Below, piece by piece: positions 42,775 to 53,260 of a DNA stretch of 64,000 nucleotides. The notes beneath the pieces were generated by a model. It did no database searches and was not told the origin of the DNA. It saw only the letters and a list, made by a program, of their open reading frames with translations. Source of the stretch: Pigmentiphaga litoralis (GTDB taxonomy: Bacteria; Pseudomonadota; Gammaproteobacteria; Burkholderiales; Burkholderiaceae_B). The first letter of the stretch is position 1. The number at the start of each line of letters is the position of its first letter. Both the position numbers and the translations under genes were made by a program. The stretch covers positions 930,001-994,000 of the forward strand of contig NZ_JACCBP010000001.1 of NCBI RefSeq assembly GCF_013408655.1, read 5' to 3'.

Positions 42775-43635
42775 ATGGCATCACGCGGCAAGACTTCCCC
42801 CGGCGCCCCGGCAATCGGCGATACCGACGACACGCCTGCAGGCGCCACGGTGTCGGCCCTGGAGCGCGGCATTGCCGTCCTGCGGTGCTTTCGGGAAGAC
42901 GTGCGTGATCTGAGCAATGCCGAACTGGCCCGGATGACCGGCATACCGAAGCCCACCGTGACGCGTCTGGCGACGACCCTGGTGGCCCTGGGGCTGATGA
43001 AGCAGGCCGCCGGGACCGAACGGTTTTCACTGAGCGCCGGTGTCGTTTCCCTGGCGCAGGCGTTTTTGGGCGGGATCGACTTGCGGGCCTTTGCCCGGCC
43101 GCACATGGCGGCGCTGGCCGACCAGGCGAACGGTGCGGTGTATCTGGGCGTGCGGGATGGCCTGGACATGGTGCTGGTGGAAACGGCGTCCCCCCGTGCA
43201 GCATTGCTGCTGGCGCGGCTGCGGGTGGGATCGCGGTTTCCGATGGTGAGTTCGGCGCTGGGCCGCGCGTACCTCAGCGCGGTCAGCGACATCCGCGAGC
43301 GCGAGCGCCTGGAATCCCAGTTGCGCGATGGGGCGGGAGCGGACGAATGGCGCCGCCTGAAGGCCGGCTACACCCGGGCTCGGGATGACGCCGATGTGCA
43401 TGGCTATTGCATGTCGCTGGGGGAATTCCACCGCGACATTCATTCGGTGGCGGTGCCGCTGGTCGTGCCGGGCGGCGAAATCGTCGCCCTCAATTGTGGC
43501 GGCCCGGCGTTCCTGTTTTCCGAAGCGCATCTTCGGCAGGATGTCGCGCCGATGTTGCTGGCGACCGCAAGGGCGATCGCCAGGGAAGTGGGGGGCTTCG
43601 TGCCGACCCCGGGTCACGCATCCAGCGCGGCCTAG
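42775..43635 (+). CDS. IclR-family transcriptional regulator
   Basis: 286 residues from ATG 42775 (the ATG three bases earlier is too near the 'ggag'). Winged HTH at about 22-80 ('SALERGIAVLRCFREDVRDLSNAELARMTGIPKPTVTRLATTLVALGLM'), effector domain from about 100 ('DLRAFARPHMAALADQANGAVYLGVRDGLDMVLVETA', 'GEFHRDIHSVAVPLVVPGGEIVALNCGGPAF'). It lies between the Bug receptor and the aconitase X genes and most likely controls both in response to their substrate. Confidence 0.93.
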   Translation: MASRGKTSPGAPAIGDTDDTPAGATVSALERGIAVLRCFREDVRDLSNAELARMTGIPKPTVTRLATTLVALGLMKQAAGTERFSLSAGVVSLAQAFLGGIDLRAFARPHMAALADQANGAVYLGVRDGLDMVLVETASPRAALLLARLRVGSRFPMVSSALGRAYLSAVSDIRERERLESQLRDGAGADEWRRLKAGYTRARDDADVHGYCMSLGEFHRDIHSVAVPLVVPGGEIVALNCGGPAFLFSEAHLRQDVAPMLLATARAIAREVGGFVPTPGHASSAA

Positions 43636-43681
43636 ACGCAGCGTCCGCCTGGAGCGTGACGCCGCGCATTCAGGAGGTGAG

Positions 43682-44965
43682 ATGAGACTGACCGATCACG
43701 AACAGGCGATGTACGACGGCGAGCACGGCATCGCGAAACAGAAGGCCATGGACTTGCTGGTCCGCTACGGCAATGCCCTGGGGGCGGAACGCCTGGTCGA
43801 TACCCGCAACGTTGCCGGTACGATCGGCGCGACCACGCCGTTCATGCGCAAATACGCCGACGAGGCGGGTGGCCTGGATGCCGTCTTTTCGGAATTCAAT
43901 CTGGATTCGCGCGAAGTGGTGCGCATCCCAAAGGTGTCGGTGTACAGCAGTCACCTGCAGCAGGGCATCGATCCCGAACACGCGGCCGAGCAAGGGGTGG
44001 GCGAAGACGTGGTGCGCATCTTCCGCAAGGGCGACGCCTACAGCGCCGGCCTGGGCGTGCAGTTGCTCAACACCTGCGCGCCGTACCAGGTCGGCAATCT
44101 GCCTGCGCGCGGCGAACATTGCGCCTGGATGGAATCGTCCGCCGTGATCTACATCAACGCCGTGCTGGGCGCCAAGTCCAATGCCGAAGGCCGTGAAAGC
44201 ACCGGCGCGGCGATGCTGACCGGCAAGATTCCGTACTGGGGCTACCACATCGACGAAAATCGCCGCGGCACGCACGCCATTGACGTCGACGTGCCGATCG
44301 AGAGCATGTCGGACTGGGGAATGCTGGGCTATTTCGTGGGTGACCGGGTACAGGATCGCGTTCCCGTGATCACTGGCATCGGCCGGGCGCCGAACATGGT
44401 CCGCCTCAAGCATTTCGGCGCCGCGGCTGCGTCGTCAGGCGGGGTGGAGATGTATCACATCCCCGGGTACACGCCCGAAGCGCCCAGTGTCGAAGCCGCC
44501 TTTGGGGGCAACCGGCCCATCGAGCGTTTCGTGTTTGGCCGCAAGGAGTTGCGCGAGACCTATGACAATCTGAATGCAACAGCGTCGGACGTGGATGTGG
44601 ACTTCGTGATGCTGGGCTGTCCGCACTACAGCATCGAACAGATCTGGGAAGTGTGCCAGCTGCTCGAAGGCCGCAAGGTGCATGTGAATTCCAATCTGTG
44701 GATCTTCACGCCGCGCGCCACCAAGCAGATCTGCGACCAGAACGGCTATACGCGCATCATTACCGAAGCCGGTGGCTTTCTGATGTCGGACACCTGTTCG
44801 GCCCTGGGCCGCGTCATGCCAAAGGGGGTGAAGGTGGCAGCGGTGGATTCGGCCAAGCAGGTGCACTATCTGCCCGCGATCATGGGCATCCAGGCGTGGT
44901 TCGGCTCCACCGCCGACTGCATCGACGCGGCGGTGACCGGGCGTTGGAACGGGGGACTGCGATGA
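43682..44965 (+). CDS. Aconitase X large (catalytic) subunit, DUF521
   Basis: 427 residues from ATG 43682, preceded by a perfect 'aggaggtgag'. AcnX features: 'LTDHEQAMYDGEHGIAKQKAMDLLVRYGNALGAERLVDTRNVAGT', cofactor-region cysteines in 'LNTCAPYQVGNLP', 'LGCPHYSIEQI' and 'MSDTCSALGRVMPKGVK'. Characterised bacterial AcnX enzymes dehydrate hydroxyprolines such as cis-3-hydroxy-L-proline; archaeal ones act on phosphomevalonate. Here catalytic and swivel parts are separate genes overlapping by ATGA. Exact substrate is not readable from sequence. Confidence 0.9.
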   Translation: MRLTDHEQAMYDGEHGIAKQKAMDLLVRYGNALGAERLVDTRNVAGTIGATTPFMRKYADEAGGLDAVFSEFNLDSREVVRIPKVSVYSSHLQQGIDPEHAAEQGVGEDVVRIFRKGDAYSAGLGVQLLNTCAPYQVGNLPARGEHCAWMESSAVIYINAVLGAKSNAEGRESTGAAMLTGKIPYWGYHIDENRRGTHAIDVDVPIESMSDWGMLGYFVGDRVQDRVPVITGIGRAPNMVRLKHFGAAAASSGGVEMYHIPGYTPEAPSVEAAFGGNRPIERFVFGRKELRETYDNLNATASDVDVDFVMLGCPHYSIEQIWEVCQLLEGRKVHVNSNLWIFTPRATKQICDQNGYTRIITEAGGFLMSDTCSALGRVMPKGVKVAAVDSAKQVHYLPAIMGIQAWFGSTADCIDAAVTGRWNGGLR

Positions 44966-45399
44966 GCTCCATCACCTTGCGGGGCCGGGCCATTGTCGGC
45001 GGCGTGGCCGAAGGCGAAGCGCTGGTCACGCGCGAGCGGATCTCGGGCTGGGGCGGCATCGACCCGCGCACCGGCACCATCATCGAAACCCGCCACGAAC
45101 TGCGCGGCGTCTCGTTCGCGGGCAAGGTGCTGGTGTTCCCGGGCGCCAAAGGGTCGTCGGGCTGGTCCGGGCAATTCCATATCGCGCGCATCGCCGGCGT
45201 GGCGCCGGCCGCCATGCTATTCAACGAGATGACCACCAAGATGGCATTGGGAGCCGTCGTCACGCATGCGCCCTCGGTCACGGACTTCGATCAGGACCCG
45301 TTGTCGGTGATCGAAACGGGCGACTGGGTCTGCGTGGATGGGGAGACGGGTTGCGTCACCGTGACCAAGCGGAAAGACCGCAACGACCTGCACCCTTAG
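44962..45399 (+). CDS. Aconitase X small (swivel) subunit, DUF126
   Basis: 145 residues from the ATG overlapping the large-subunit stop. 'LRGRAIVGGVAEGEALVTRERISGWGGIDPRTGTIIETRHELRGVSFAGKVLVFPGAKGSSGWSGQF' is the swivel (aconitase domain IV-like) fold with the catalytic Ser in 'GAKGSSGWS'. It completes the active site of AcnX. In fused AcnX this domain is part of one chain; here it is a separate, translationally coupled subunit. Confidence 0.92.
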   Translation: MSSITLRGRAIVGGVAEGEALVTRERISGWGGIDPRTGTIIETRHELRGVSFAGKVLVFPGAKGSSGWSGQFHIARIAGVAPAAMLFNEMTTKMALGAVVTHAPSVTDFDQDPLSVIETGDWVCVDGETGCVTVTKRKDRNDLHP

Positions 45400-45489
45400 C
45401 ACGGTTGAGCTTTACGGGACCGAGGCAGATAATGCGCTGATCCGGTCAGCCATCCCGCGCAGGCCGGCGTGCGGTCTCTGGAGCAGGCA

Positions 45490-45831
45490 ATGAAGCGATA
45501 TCTTGCGATGGGCGTAAAGCATGGACTGATGGCTGGGGCACTGTTCGGCGCGTTGCTGGCCGGGCCGGTGCAGGCGCAAATGGCTGGGCAAGCGGCCGGG
45601 GCGGCTGACCCCGCCGCCAAACCCAAGACCGCGCAGCAGACGAAAATGGCCGAATGCAATGGGCAGGCCAAGGGCAAGAAGGGCGATGACTACAAAGGCT
45701 TCATGAGCCAGTGCCTGAAAGCCAAGCCCATGACATCGCAGGAAAGGATGGCGTCCTGCAGCAAGCAGGGCGCCGGACGCAAGGGCGACGATTACAAAAG
45801 CTTCGTCAGCACCTGCATGAAGGCCGGCTAG
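45490..45831 (+). CDS. PsiF-repeat secreted protein
   Basis: 113 residues from ATG 45490, with 'ctggag' correctly spaced. Signal peptide 'KHGLMAGALFGALLAGPVQAQ', then an Ala/Pro linker and two PsiF repeats: 'QQTKMAECNGQAKGKKGDDYKGFMSQCLK' and 'SQERMASCSKQGAGRKGDDYKSFVSTCMK', each with two Cys. E. coli PsiF is phosphate-starvation inducible; function unknown. Stands alone between the AcnX genes and a convergent serine acetyltransferase. Confidence 0.9.
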   Translation: MKRYLAMGVKHGLMAGALFGALLAGPVQAQMAGQAAGAADPAAKPKTAQQTKMAECNGQAKGKKGDDYKGFMSQCLKAKPMTSQERMASCSKQGAGRKGDDYKSFVSTCMKAG

Positions 45832-45855
45832 GGCGGCCAGGATTCGGCTTGGTTG

Positions 45856-45899
45856 AGGTCAGCCCCAGGTCAGGCCCAGGTCAGGCCCAGGTCAGCCCG
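45856..45899. repeat. Four 11-bp tandem units
   Basis: AGGTCAG(C/G)CCC repeated four times without gaps, 45856-45899, between the convergent PsiF and serine acetyltransferase genes. No coding role; may interfere with or help transcription ending there. Confidence 0.85.
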
Positions 45900-45950
45900 A
45901 GGCCTGGACCGGCCCCATCCCACGGCCGCATTGCCGCCGGCCTGTCCCGT

Positions 45951-46922
45951 TCAACTTTCGGGGCATTCCTGGTGGCTGCTGGCCTGGGTCACGTGGCTGC
46001 CGGCTGGCACGCTGCGTGTCAGCCACACATTCCCGCCAATCGTCGACCCCTTGCCGATCGTGATGTTGCCCAAGATGGTTGCGCCGGCGTAGATCACGAC
46101 GTCGTCTTCGACATGGGGATGACGCGGCAAGCCCTTTTGCAGCGCCCCCGTCTCGTCGGTCGGGAAGCGCTTGGCACCCAGCGTGACGGCCTGATAGAGC
46201 CGCACGCGATTGCCGATCACAGCCGTCTCGCCGATCACCACGCCCGTGCCGTGGTCAATGAAAAAGGCGCTGCCGATCTGCGCGCCGGGGTGGATGTCGA
46301 TCCCGGTCTGCGAATGCGCAATTTCGGCCACGATCCGCGCCAGCAGGCGCGCGCCGCGGCGATACAGTTCGTGCGCCAGCCGGTGATGAATCAGCGCCAC
46401 CACCCCCGGATAGCACAGCAGCACTTCGTCGACGCTGCCTGCCGCCGGATCGCCATAGAAAGCCGCTTCCACGTCGCTATCCAGCAAGGCCCGCACGCGC
46501 GGCAGGCTGGCTGCAAAATCATGGACGATCGCAATGGCTTGCTGTTCCACGTCGGGCGACGGCGAACCCAAGGTGCGGTGTTCATAACGCAAGGCCAGCC
46601 GCACCTGTTCGAGCAAGCGGTGCAAGGCTGCGTCCAGCGTATGGCCCACGTAATAATCTTCGCTGCTGGGGCGCAGATCGGCCGGGCCCAGGCGCAGCGG
46701 GAAGAGGGCGCCGCGAAAGGCGGCGACGATCTCGCGCAGCACGTCGGTCGATGGCAGTTCGCGGGCGCCCGGTTCGATACGGCGCTGCTGGGCGGATCGC
46801 CACTTCATGCGTTCGGCGCGCAGATCGGCCACGATCTGTTCAAGCGGCCACAAGGGCACCGCTTCGGGACGCGCCTGCTGCGCGGGATCGGGTTGGGAGG
46901 GGGGTGTCGACAGGTCGGTCAT
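45951..46922 (-). CDS. Serine O-acetyltransferase, EpsC/SrpH type
   Basis: 323 residues from ATG 46922. Helical N-terminal region (about 25-190), then a left-handed beta-helix with hexapeptide repeats: 'GIDIHPGAQIGSAFFIDHGTGVVIGETAVIGNRVRLYQAVTLGAK', 'HPHVEDDVVIYAGATILGNITIGKGSTIGGNVWLTRSVPAGSHV'. The active-site 'DHGTGVVIGETA' is intact. It makes O-acetylserine for cysteine synthesis. The long N-terminal part and 'DEVLLCYPGVVALIHHRLAHELY' are typical of the EpsC group rather than short CysE. Confidence 0.91.
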   Translation of the reverse strand: MTDLSTPPSQPDPAQQARPEAVPLWPLEQIVADLRAERMKWRSAQQRRIEPGARELPSTDVLREIVAAFRGALFPLRLGPADLRPSSEDYYVGHTLDAALHRLLEQVRLALRYEHRTLGSPSPDVEQQAIAIVHDFAASLPRVRALLDSDVEAAFYGDPAAGSVDEVLLCYPGVVALIHHRLAHELYRRGARLLARIVAEIAHSQTGIDIHPGAQIGSAFFIDHGTGVVIGETAVIGNRVRLYQAVTLGAKRFPTDETGALQKGLPRHPHVEDDVVIYAGATILGNITIGKGSTIGGNVWLTRSVPAGSHVTQASSHQECPES

Positions 46923-47140
46923 GATGTCTTGCTCGTGGGGGACGGCGGCAAGGGCCGTCGGTACGATGAATATCGACGATATATAGCACAGCGTGCCCTG
47001 CGCAGCCGGTGTAGCCCCGGCCACGGTGTGTGATTGCCGAAAGATTCGCAACGCGACGCAACGTTGGCCGGGCCGGGTCACCACCCGGGATGACACCTTC
47101 GGGGATAATGGCCATCCCTTGGCCCCTCTGCATCCGCACC

Positions 47141-48613
47141 ATGAGACATCCCTTCTGGCGCGCCCTGGCCGTCAGCCTGTTGCTCGCCCTGCAAGCCTGC
47201 GCCACCGGTCCGGCGGGGCCAGCGGCCGACCTGGCGCGCGTGCGCCCCGTGTTCACCAGCGATTTCGAGTCCGGGGGCATCGGCGCCATCCGCGCCCTGG
47301 ATCCGCAGGAAACGACCTGGCGGCTGTCGCTCAAGAACGATAATGACGATCCTGGCCTGCCTGCGAGCTTCCGCACGTGGTTTTATGTCAAGGTCGCCAA
47401 CGTGTCTCCGGACCGGCCGTTGACGCTGGAGTTTGACGGCTTTGGATCCCGATACCCGGTCATGCCGGTGTACTCGTACGACGGCGTGCAGTGGACCCAT
47501 TTTCGCGACGACGAGATCAGCTGGCAGGGGTGCCGCGGCCAGGCGCTGGTCAACTGCCGCGCAACGATCCGCAAAGCCTTTTCCGGTCCGGTGTCGATTG
47601 CACGGACCTTCCCGTACACCACGGCCGACCTTGATGCGTTCCTGAACCGCCTGGCGGCGTCGCCCCTGGTCCGGCGCGAAACCCTGGGCATCTCGCCGGT
47701 CTACCAAAAACCCATCACGCTGCTGACCCTTGAAGATGCGAGTCTTTCCATCCCCGGCGTGCCGAAGCGGTATGTCTGGCTTCATGCCCGGACGCACCCC
47801 GGCGAGACAGGTCCATCGTTCCTGCTGGAAGGCCTGATTCCGCGTGTGCTCGCTGATGACGCCGTCGGCCGGTCCCTGCGGTCGCGTTATATCTTCAAGA
47901 TCGTGCCGATGCATAACCCCGACGGCGTCATCGCGGGCAATTACCGCACGACGCCAGCCAGTGTGAACCTGGAAGACAGCTGGCGATTCGACGCGTCAGG
48001 CGCCGACGTGCCCGGCGACGCGCCGGCGCCGTATGAAAACCAGGTGGTGCTGCGGGGTGGCATCCTGCCGGTACTGCAGGCCGGCGGGCGGTTCGACATC
48101 GCGCTCAATCTGCATGCATCGAACGCCGCGGTGGACATGCCGGCATTCTTCATCCCGCACTTCGGGGGCGAAGACGAGTTTGGTCTTGCCGAACAACGGC
48201 TGTGGCGCAAGCAGCAACACCTGGTCGCACTGACGGCGTCCTATTACGAAGGGCAGGTCACCACCGAAAATGAAGACGGCGGCGCAAACTTCCTGAACCA
48301 CTTCTTTCCTGAAAGCTGGTGGTGGCGATCGCAGCAGGACCGGGTCAATGCCATCACGTTTGAAACGACCTATGGCAAGGGCGGCCTGGACCGGTGGCTG
48401 ACCCAGGACGATCTGCGCCGGCTGGGCGACGCATTGGCGCTGGCGATCAATGACATCGGCAGCGCCAGCGCGGCATGCGTGTTGGCGAGTGTGCCCTTGC
48501 CAGGGTGCGAGGACGTGGATGTGATGCCGATCGCGCCGGCATCCTTGCCCGACCCGGTGCCGCTGGCGCCAATGGAACTGGCGCCGCTGCCTTCAGGTGC
48601 GGAGTCCCTATAG
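47141..48613 (+). CDS. M14-family zinc carboxypeptidase lipoprotein
   Basis: 490 residues from ATG 47141. Lipoprotein signal 'ALAVSLLLALQAC' with the lipid Cys in LQAC. An N-terminal beta domain (about 40-165, 'FYVKVANVSPDRPLTLEFDGFGSRYPVMPVYSYDG') precedes the M14 domain: zinc ligands HxxE in 'LHARTHPGETGPSFLLEGL', third His in 'ALNLHASNA', catalytic Glu in 'ITFETTYGKGG'. This two-domain layout resembles cytosolic-carboxypeptidase-like (AGBL) M14 enzymes. Likely acts on peptides or murein in the periplasm. C-terminus is a Pro/Ala/Leu tail. Confidence 0.87.
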   Translation: MRHPFWRALAVSLLLALQACATGPAGPAADLARVRPVFTSDFESGGIGAIRALDPQETTWRLSLKNDNDDPGLPASFRTWFYVKVANVSPDRPLTLEFDGFGSRYPVMPVYSYDGVQWTHFRDDEISWQGCRGQALVNCRATIRKAFSGPVSIARTFPYTTADLDAFLNRLAASPLVRRETLGISPVYQKPITLLTLEDASLSIPGVPKRYVWLHARTHPGETGPSFLLEGLIPRVLADDAVGRSLRSRYIFKIVPMHNPDGVIAGNYRTTPASVNLEDSWRFDASGADVPGDAPAPYENQVVLRGGILPVLQAGGRFDIALNLHASNAAVDMPAFFIPHFGGEDEFGLAEQRLWRKQQHLVALTASYYEGQVTTENEDGGANFLNHFFPESWWWRSQQDRVNAITFETTYGKGGLDRWLTQDDLRRLGDALALAINDIGSASAACVLASVPLPGCEDVDVMPIAPASLPDPVPLAPMELAPLPSGAESL

Positions 48614-48618
48614 GGCAG

Positions 48619-49431
48619 TTACACCCAGGACGACGGGTTGATGGAGCCCGGCGACTGGAACGCCGGCTTGCTGAAGAGATAGCCCTGCATCAGGCGAACG
48701 CCTTCGTTGTAGAAGAAGTCGCGCTCGGCCAGGGTTTCAATGCCTTCGGCAATGACCTGGATGCCAAGATCCGAACACGTCCGCATCAGGCCTTTCACAA
48801 TGGCCTGGCGTGGAACGCTGGAGTCGATATTGCGTACCAGGGCCATATCCAGCTTGATGATGTCGGGCTGGAATTCGGCCAGTAGCGTCAGGCCGGCATA
48901 CCCGGCGCCGAAATCGTCAATCGCCGTCAGGAAGCCGCTGCGCTGGTAATACCGCAGGATCGCCGCCAGCCGCGCGGCGTCTTCGACCCGATCGCCTTCC
49001 GTCGCCTCAAAAATGATGCGCTCGACCGGAAAGTCGTGTTGGCGGGCAGCTTCCAGCGTGGTGCGGATGCAGACTTCGGGCTGGTAGATCGCATTGGGCA
49101 GGAAGTTGATCGACAGGCGCTGCGACAAGCCGATATCGGCCGCGCCTTCGATGGCCTTGCGGCGGCAGGCCTGGTCGAAACGGTAGCGATTGTCGTCGGT
49201 CACACGTCCCAGAACTGACGACGCGGGTTCGCCTTCCGGACCGCGGACCAGCGCTTCGTGCGCAAAGATCGTGTTGTTGTCGAGGTCAACTATCGGTTGA
49301 TACGCATAGCTGAAGTCGAAACCCAGCTCTTCGCCGTCGCGGCAGCCGGCGCAACCGGGCCCATTGACGGCAAAGGCGGAATGAAAGGTACCGGTGAATC
49401 GGATCGGCGTGACGGAGGACATGGGGTGCAT
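48619..49431 (-). CDS. EAL-domain c-di-GMP phosphodiesterase
   Basis: 270 residues, a single EAL domain after a short N-terminus with a CAGC motif. Active-site motifs are complete: 'IFAHEALVRG', 'SINFLPNAIY', 'IIFEATEGD', 'AIDDFGAGYAGL', 'DIIKLDMALVRNID', 'VIAEGIETLAE'. It should hydrolyse c-di-GMP to pGpG in the cytoplasm. No GGDEF, sensor or membrane segment is present, so input may come through the Cys motif or protein contacts. Its stop lies five bases from the convergent M14 gene. Confidence 0.92.
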   Translation of the reverse strand: MHPMSSVTPIRFTGTFHSAFAVNGPGCAGCRDGEELGFDFSYAYQPIVDLDNNTIFAHEALVRGPEGEPASSVLGRVTDDNRYRFDQACRRKAIEGAADIGLSQRLSINFLPNAIYQPEVCIRTTLEAARQHDFPVERIIFEATEGDRVEDAARLAAILRYYQRSGFLTAIDDFGAGYAGLTLLAEFQPDIIKLDMALVRNIDSSVPRQAIVKGLMRTCSDLGIQVIAEGIETLAERDFFYNEGVRLMQGYLFSKPAFQSPGSINPSSWV

Positions 49432-49622
49432 GAGTTCGTTGTTGCATACAACACGGGATACGGCCTAGTTAACGGCAGTTGCACGCGTTGGGATACCCCC
49501 ATTTCGCGTCGAAGTGTCACAAATCGCAGCAGACGAGCAAGCTGTCATAGTTAACACGTCCAGACCCCGGCACACTGGCGTCTGACTGCTTGCTCATCCG
49601 TTGTTCCGTTGCCGGAGTCCTC

Positions 49623-50285
49623 GTGACTGTCACCGCTCCTTCTCACGCCCGCTTCCTGGTGGTTCGCGCCCATCCACGGCTGTTCGTTGCGGCGTTGATC
49701 CTTGTCGCCGTTGCGACTGCCTTGTGGATGAGCCACACGGCGTGGCCCCTGTGCCTGCTGCTGGGCTTTGATGCCGCCGCCTTCTTTTTCCTGTCGACCA
49801 CCGCCTACGTATTTGCCAAGTCCACGCCGGACACCATGCGCCATCGCGCCAAGGAAGAAGACGTGGGGCGATGGGGCATCCTGTGGACGAGCGTGCTGCT
49901 GTCTGCCGTGGTGCTGCTGGCCCTCGGCGTCGAACTGCGGCTGGGAAAGGGCGGCGGGGGCGCGTGGCCGGTGGTCATCGCCATCGGCAGCATCCTGCTG
50001 TCCTGGCTGTACATGAACGTGATGTTCGCGCTGCATTACGCCCACGGCTTTTATGGCAACTATGGCGCAGCCCATCAGGGCCTGGAATTTCCGGGCGCCG
50101 AGCCTCCCGACTATTGGGACTTTGCGTACTTTGCGCTGGTGATTGGCATGACGTTCCAGGTGTCTGACGTGCAGATCACCAGCCGCCATCTGCGCCGCAT
50201 GGCGCTGGTGCATAGCGTGATCGCGTTCTTCCTGAACGTGTTCATCATCGCGATGAGTGTGAACGTGGTGGCGGGCCAGGCGTAG
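49623..50285 (+). CDS. DUF1345 membrane protein
   Basis: 220 residues from GTG 49623 with 'ccggag' upstream. Five membrane segments; the DUF1345 hallmark is 'DFAYFALVIGMTFQVSDVQITSRHLRRMALVHSVIAFFLNVFIIAMSVNVVAG', preceded by 'LYMNVMFALHYAHGFYG'. Function unknown. Divergent from the EAL gene. Confidence 0.92.
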   Translation: MTVTAPSHARFLVVRAHPRLFVAALILVAVATALWMSHTAWPLCLLLGFDAAAFFFLSTTAYVFAKSTPDTMRHRAKEEDVGRWGILWTSVLLSAVVLLALGVELRLGKGGGGAWPVVIAIGSILLSWLYMNVMFALHYAHGFYGNYGAAHQGLEFPGAEPPDYWDFAYFALVIGMTFQVSDVQITSRHLRRMALVHSVIAFFLNVFIIAMSVNVVAGQA

Positions 50286-50291
50286 CCTGGA

Positions 50292-50480
50292 TCAGCCTGC
50301 GGCCTTGCGGCTGGCCTGGCGCACTTCCCAGGCGCGAAAGTCGTCCCGCCACGCTTGCATGTCTTCGGCGTAGAGATCAAAGATACAGGGCTCGCAGCCG
50401 CTTTGGCAGCACTGGTTGTCGCCAGGGCGCTCGGGCGGTTCGGGAGCCGGATCGTCGGCAGGAATGGATGGGGTCGTCAC
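50292..50480 (-). CDS. Small oxidoreductase-like domain protein
   Basis: 62 residues from GTG 50480 (start uncertain). Pro/Glu-rich lead followed by 'NQCCQSGCEPCIFDLYAEDMQAWRDDFRAWE', matching the four-cysteine oxidoreductase-like motif CCxSGCxxC also found near eukaryotic reductases. Its role is unknown; the Cys cluster may bind metal. Convergent with the DUF1345 gene, with five bases between. Confidence 0.75.
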   Translation of the reverse strand: MTTPSIPADDPAPEPPERPGDNQCCQSGCEPCIFDLYAEDMQAWRDDFRAWEVRQASRKAAG

Positions 50481-50568
50481 GATACAGGCAGGAAACGCCG
50501 CCGCGACCGGCCCGCGTGACAAGCACACGGGCGGCGCGGCGTAAGGTCGGGAAGAAGCCGGCGCGAGA

Positions 50569-51834
50569 TCAGACCAGCGCGTTATGCAGGCTGTATTCCA
50601 GCGTGGCCATGCTGGCGGGCAGGTCCACCTTGCCGCCCATGTCGCGCACGGTCGAACCCAGCGCATGCAGCGTCCGGAACAGGTTGTGCGCGCGGCACTG
50701 CTCGCCCATTTGTCCGATACGGACCATGGGCAGGCCGAACGAGCCGGAAATCTCGACGTGATAACGGTTCGAGATGTGCGCGCAGATGTCGGCGTTGTTC
50801 ATGCCGTCGGGGATCGCGATGCCGACCACCGAATTCAGGCGCGAGGTGGGCGGCGTGAAAAGGCGCAGGCCCATGGCCTCGATCCCGTTCTGCAGCGCCT
50901 GCGAGCAGCGGTAGTGGCGTGCAAAGCGCTCTTCCAGCGTTTCGGCGCAGACCAGGCGCAGGGCTTCGTGCAGCGCCAGCACGCCAGACACCGGCGCCGT
51001 GTAGTGGTAGCCGCCCTTGTGCCAGAAATTTTCGGCCAGCTTGGCGTCCAGGCACCAGTGCGAGTTGGTGGTGGTGCGGCTGTTGATGCGGTCCCAGGCT
51101 TCGTTCGAGAACGCGATCAGCGACACGCCAGGAATTGACGACAGGCCCTTCTGGCCGCCGGTAATCACCGCGTCGATCTGCCAGTCGTCCATCTGCAGCG
51201 GCATCGTGCTCAGCGTGCAGACGGCGTCCACGATCACCAGACAGCCGTACTTTTTCGCGGCGCGGGCAATGGCGGGCAGTTCGCGGTTGAACACCGTGTT
51301 GGACGTTTCGCCCTGCACGATGGTCAGGCATTCCGGACGGTGCTTGGCGATCAGTGCTTCGACTTCGTCGGCCGGCGCGTAGTGATGGCCGTCCACATCG
51401 AAGGTAATGACTTCGGCGCCCAGGCGGCGCGACATTTCAGCCATTCGTGCGCTGAAAAAGCCGTTCACCACACACAGCACCTTGTGGCCCGGCAGCACCA
51501 GGTTGCTGATCGCCATTTCCATGGCCGCCGAACCCGGACCGGCCACGCCCATGACCCATTCCGACTTGGTCTGGAAGACGTACCGGCCCATCTCCTTGAC
51601 CTGCGAGATGATCGTCGACATCGTGGCGCCCAGGTGGTTGATCACCACCGAATTCGCTCGCGCCACCGCCTCGGGAATCGGCACCGGCCCGGCACCCATC
51701 ATCAGCAGGGGGTCGTCGGGCAGGATGTCGCTCAGCACGCGCACTTCAGGCGGCGCGGTAAAGGTCAGCGCGGCGTGAGGGGCGGAACGAACGGGAGTGG
51801 AGTCGTCAACGGAACGGAGCAAGGGGGTCGGCAT
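50569..51834 (-). CDS. Class-V aminotransferase, alanine/serine-glyoxylate type
   Basis: 421 residues from ATG 51834. PLP-enzyme features: 'LLMMGAGPVPIPEAVARA', 'GVAGPGSAAMEMAISNLVLPGHKVLCVVNGFFSARMAEMSRRLGA', 'IVQGETSNTVFN', 'LVIVDAVCTLSTMPLQMDDWQIDAVITGGQKGLSSIPGVSL' with the PLP Lys in GGQKGL. Related enzymes transfer amino groups between alanine or serine and glyoxylate, or act on 2-aminoethylphosphonate. Divergent from the adenine deaminase gene. Confidence 0.88.
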   Translation of the reverse strand: MPTPLLRSVDDSTPVRSAPHAALTFTAPPEVRVLSDILPDDPLLMMGAGPVPIPEAVARANSVVINHLGATMSTIISQVKEMGRYVFQTKSEWVMGVAGPGSAAMEMAISNLVLPGHKVLCVVNGFFSARMAEMSRRLGAEVITFDVDGHHYAPADEVEALIAKHRPECLTIVQGETSNTVFNRELPAIARAAKKYGCLVIVDAVCTLSTMPLQMDDWQIDAVITGGQKGLSSIPGVSLIAFSNEAWDRINSRTTTNSHWCLDAKLAENFWHKGGYHYTAPVSGVLALHEALRLVCAETLEERFARHYRCSQALQNGIEAMGLRLFTPPTSRLNSVVGIAIPDGMNNADICAHISNRYHVEISGSFGLPMVRIGQMGEQCRAHNLFRTLHALGSTVRDMGGKVDLPASMATLEYSLHNALV

Positions 51835-51913
51835 ACGAAATTGTGCAGCAAAAGAGAAAGGGGGCACGCGACAGTGACGTTAGCACACCGGCTGCGGCCG
51901 CCCCGAATGGTAA

Positions 51914-53170
<1,257 letters not shown>

Positions 53171-53260
53171 GCGGGTGAACGGCGCCGTGGCGACCCGGCT
53201 TTTATGCGGCCGGGGCGTTCGACGGCGACCCTTGCGCGGCCGAATGGTGTTGCCGGCGCC

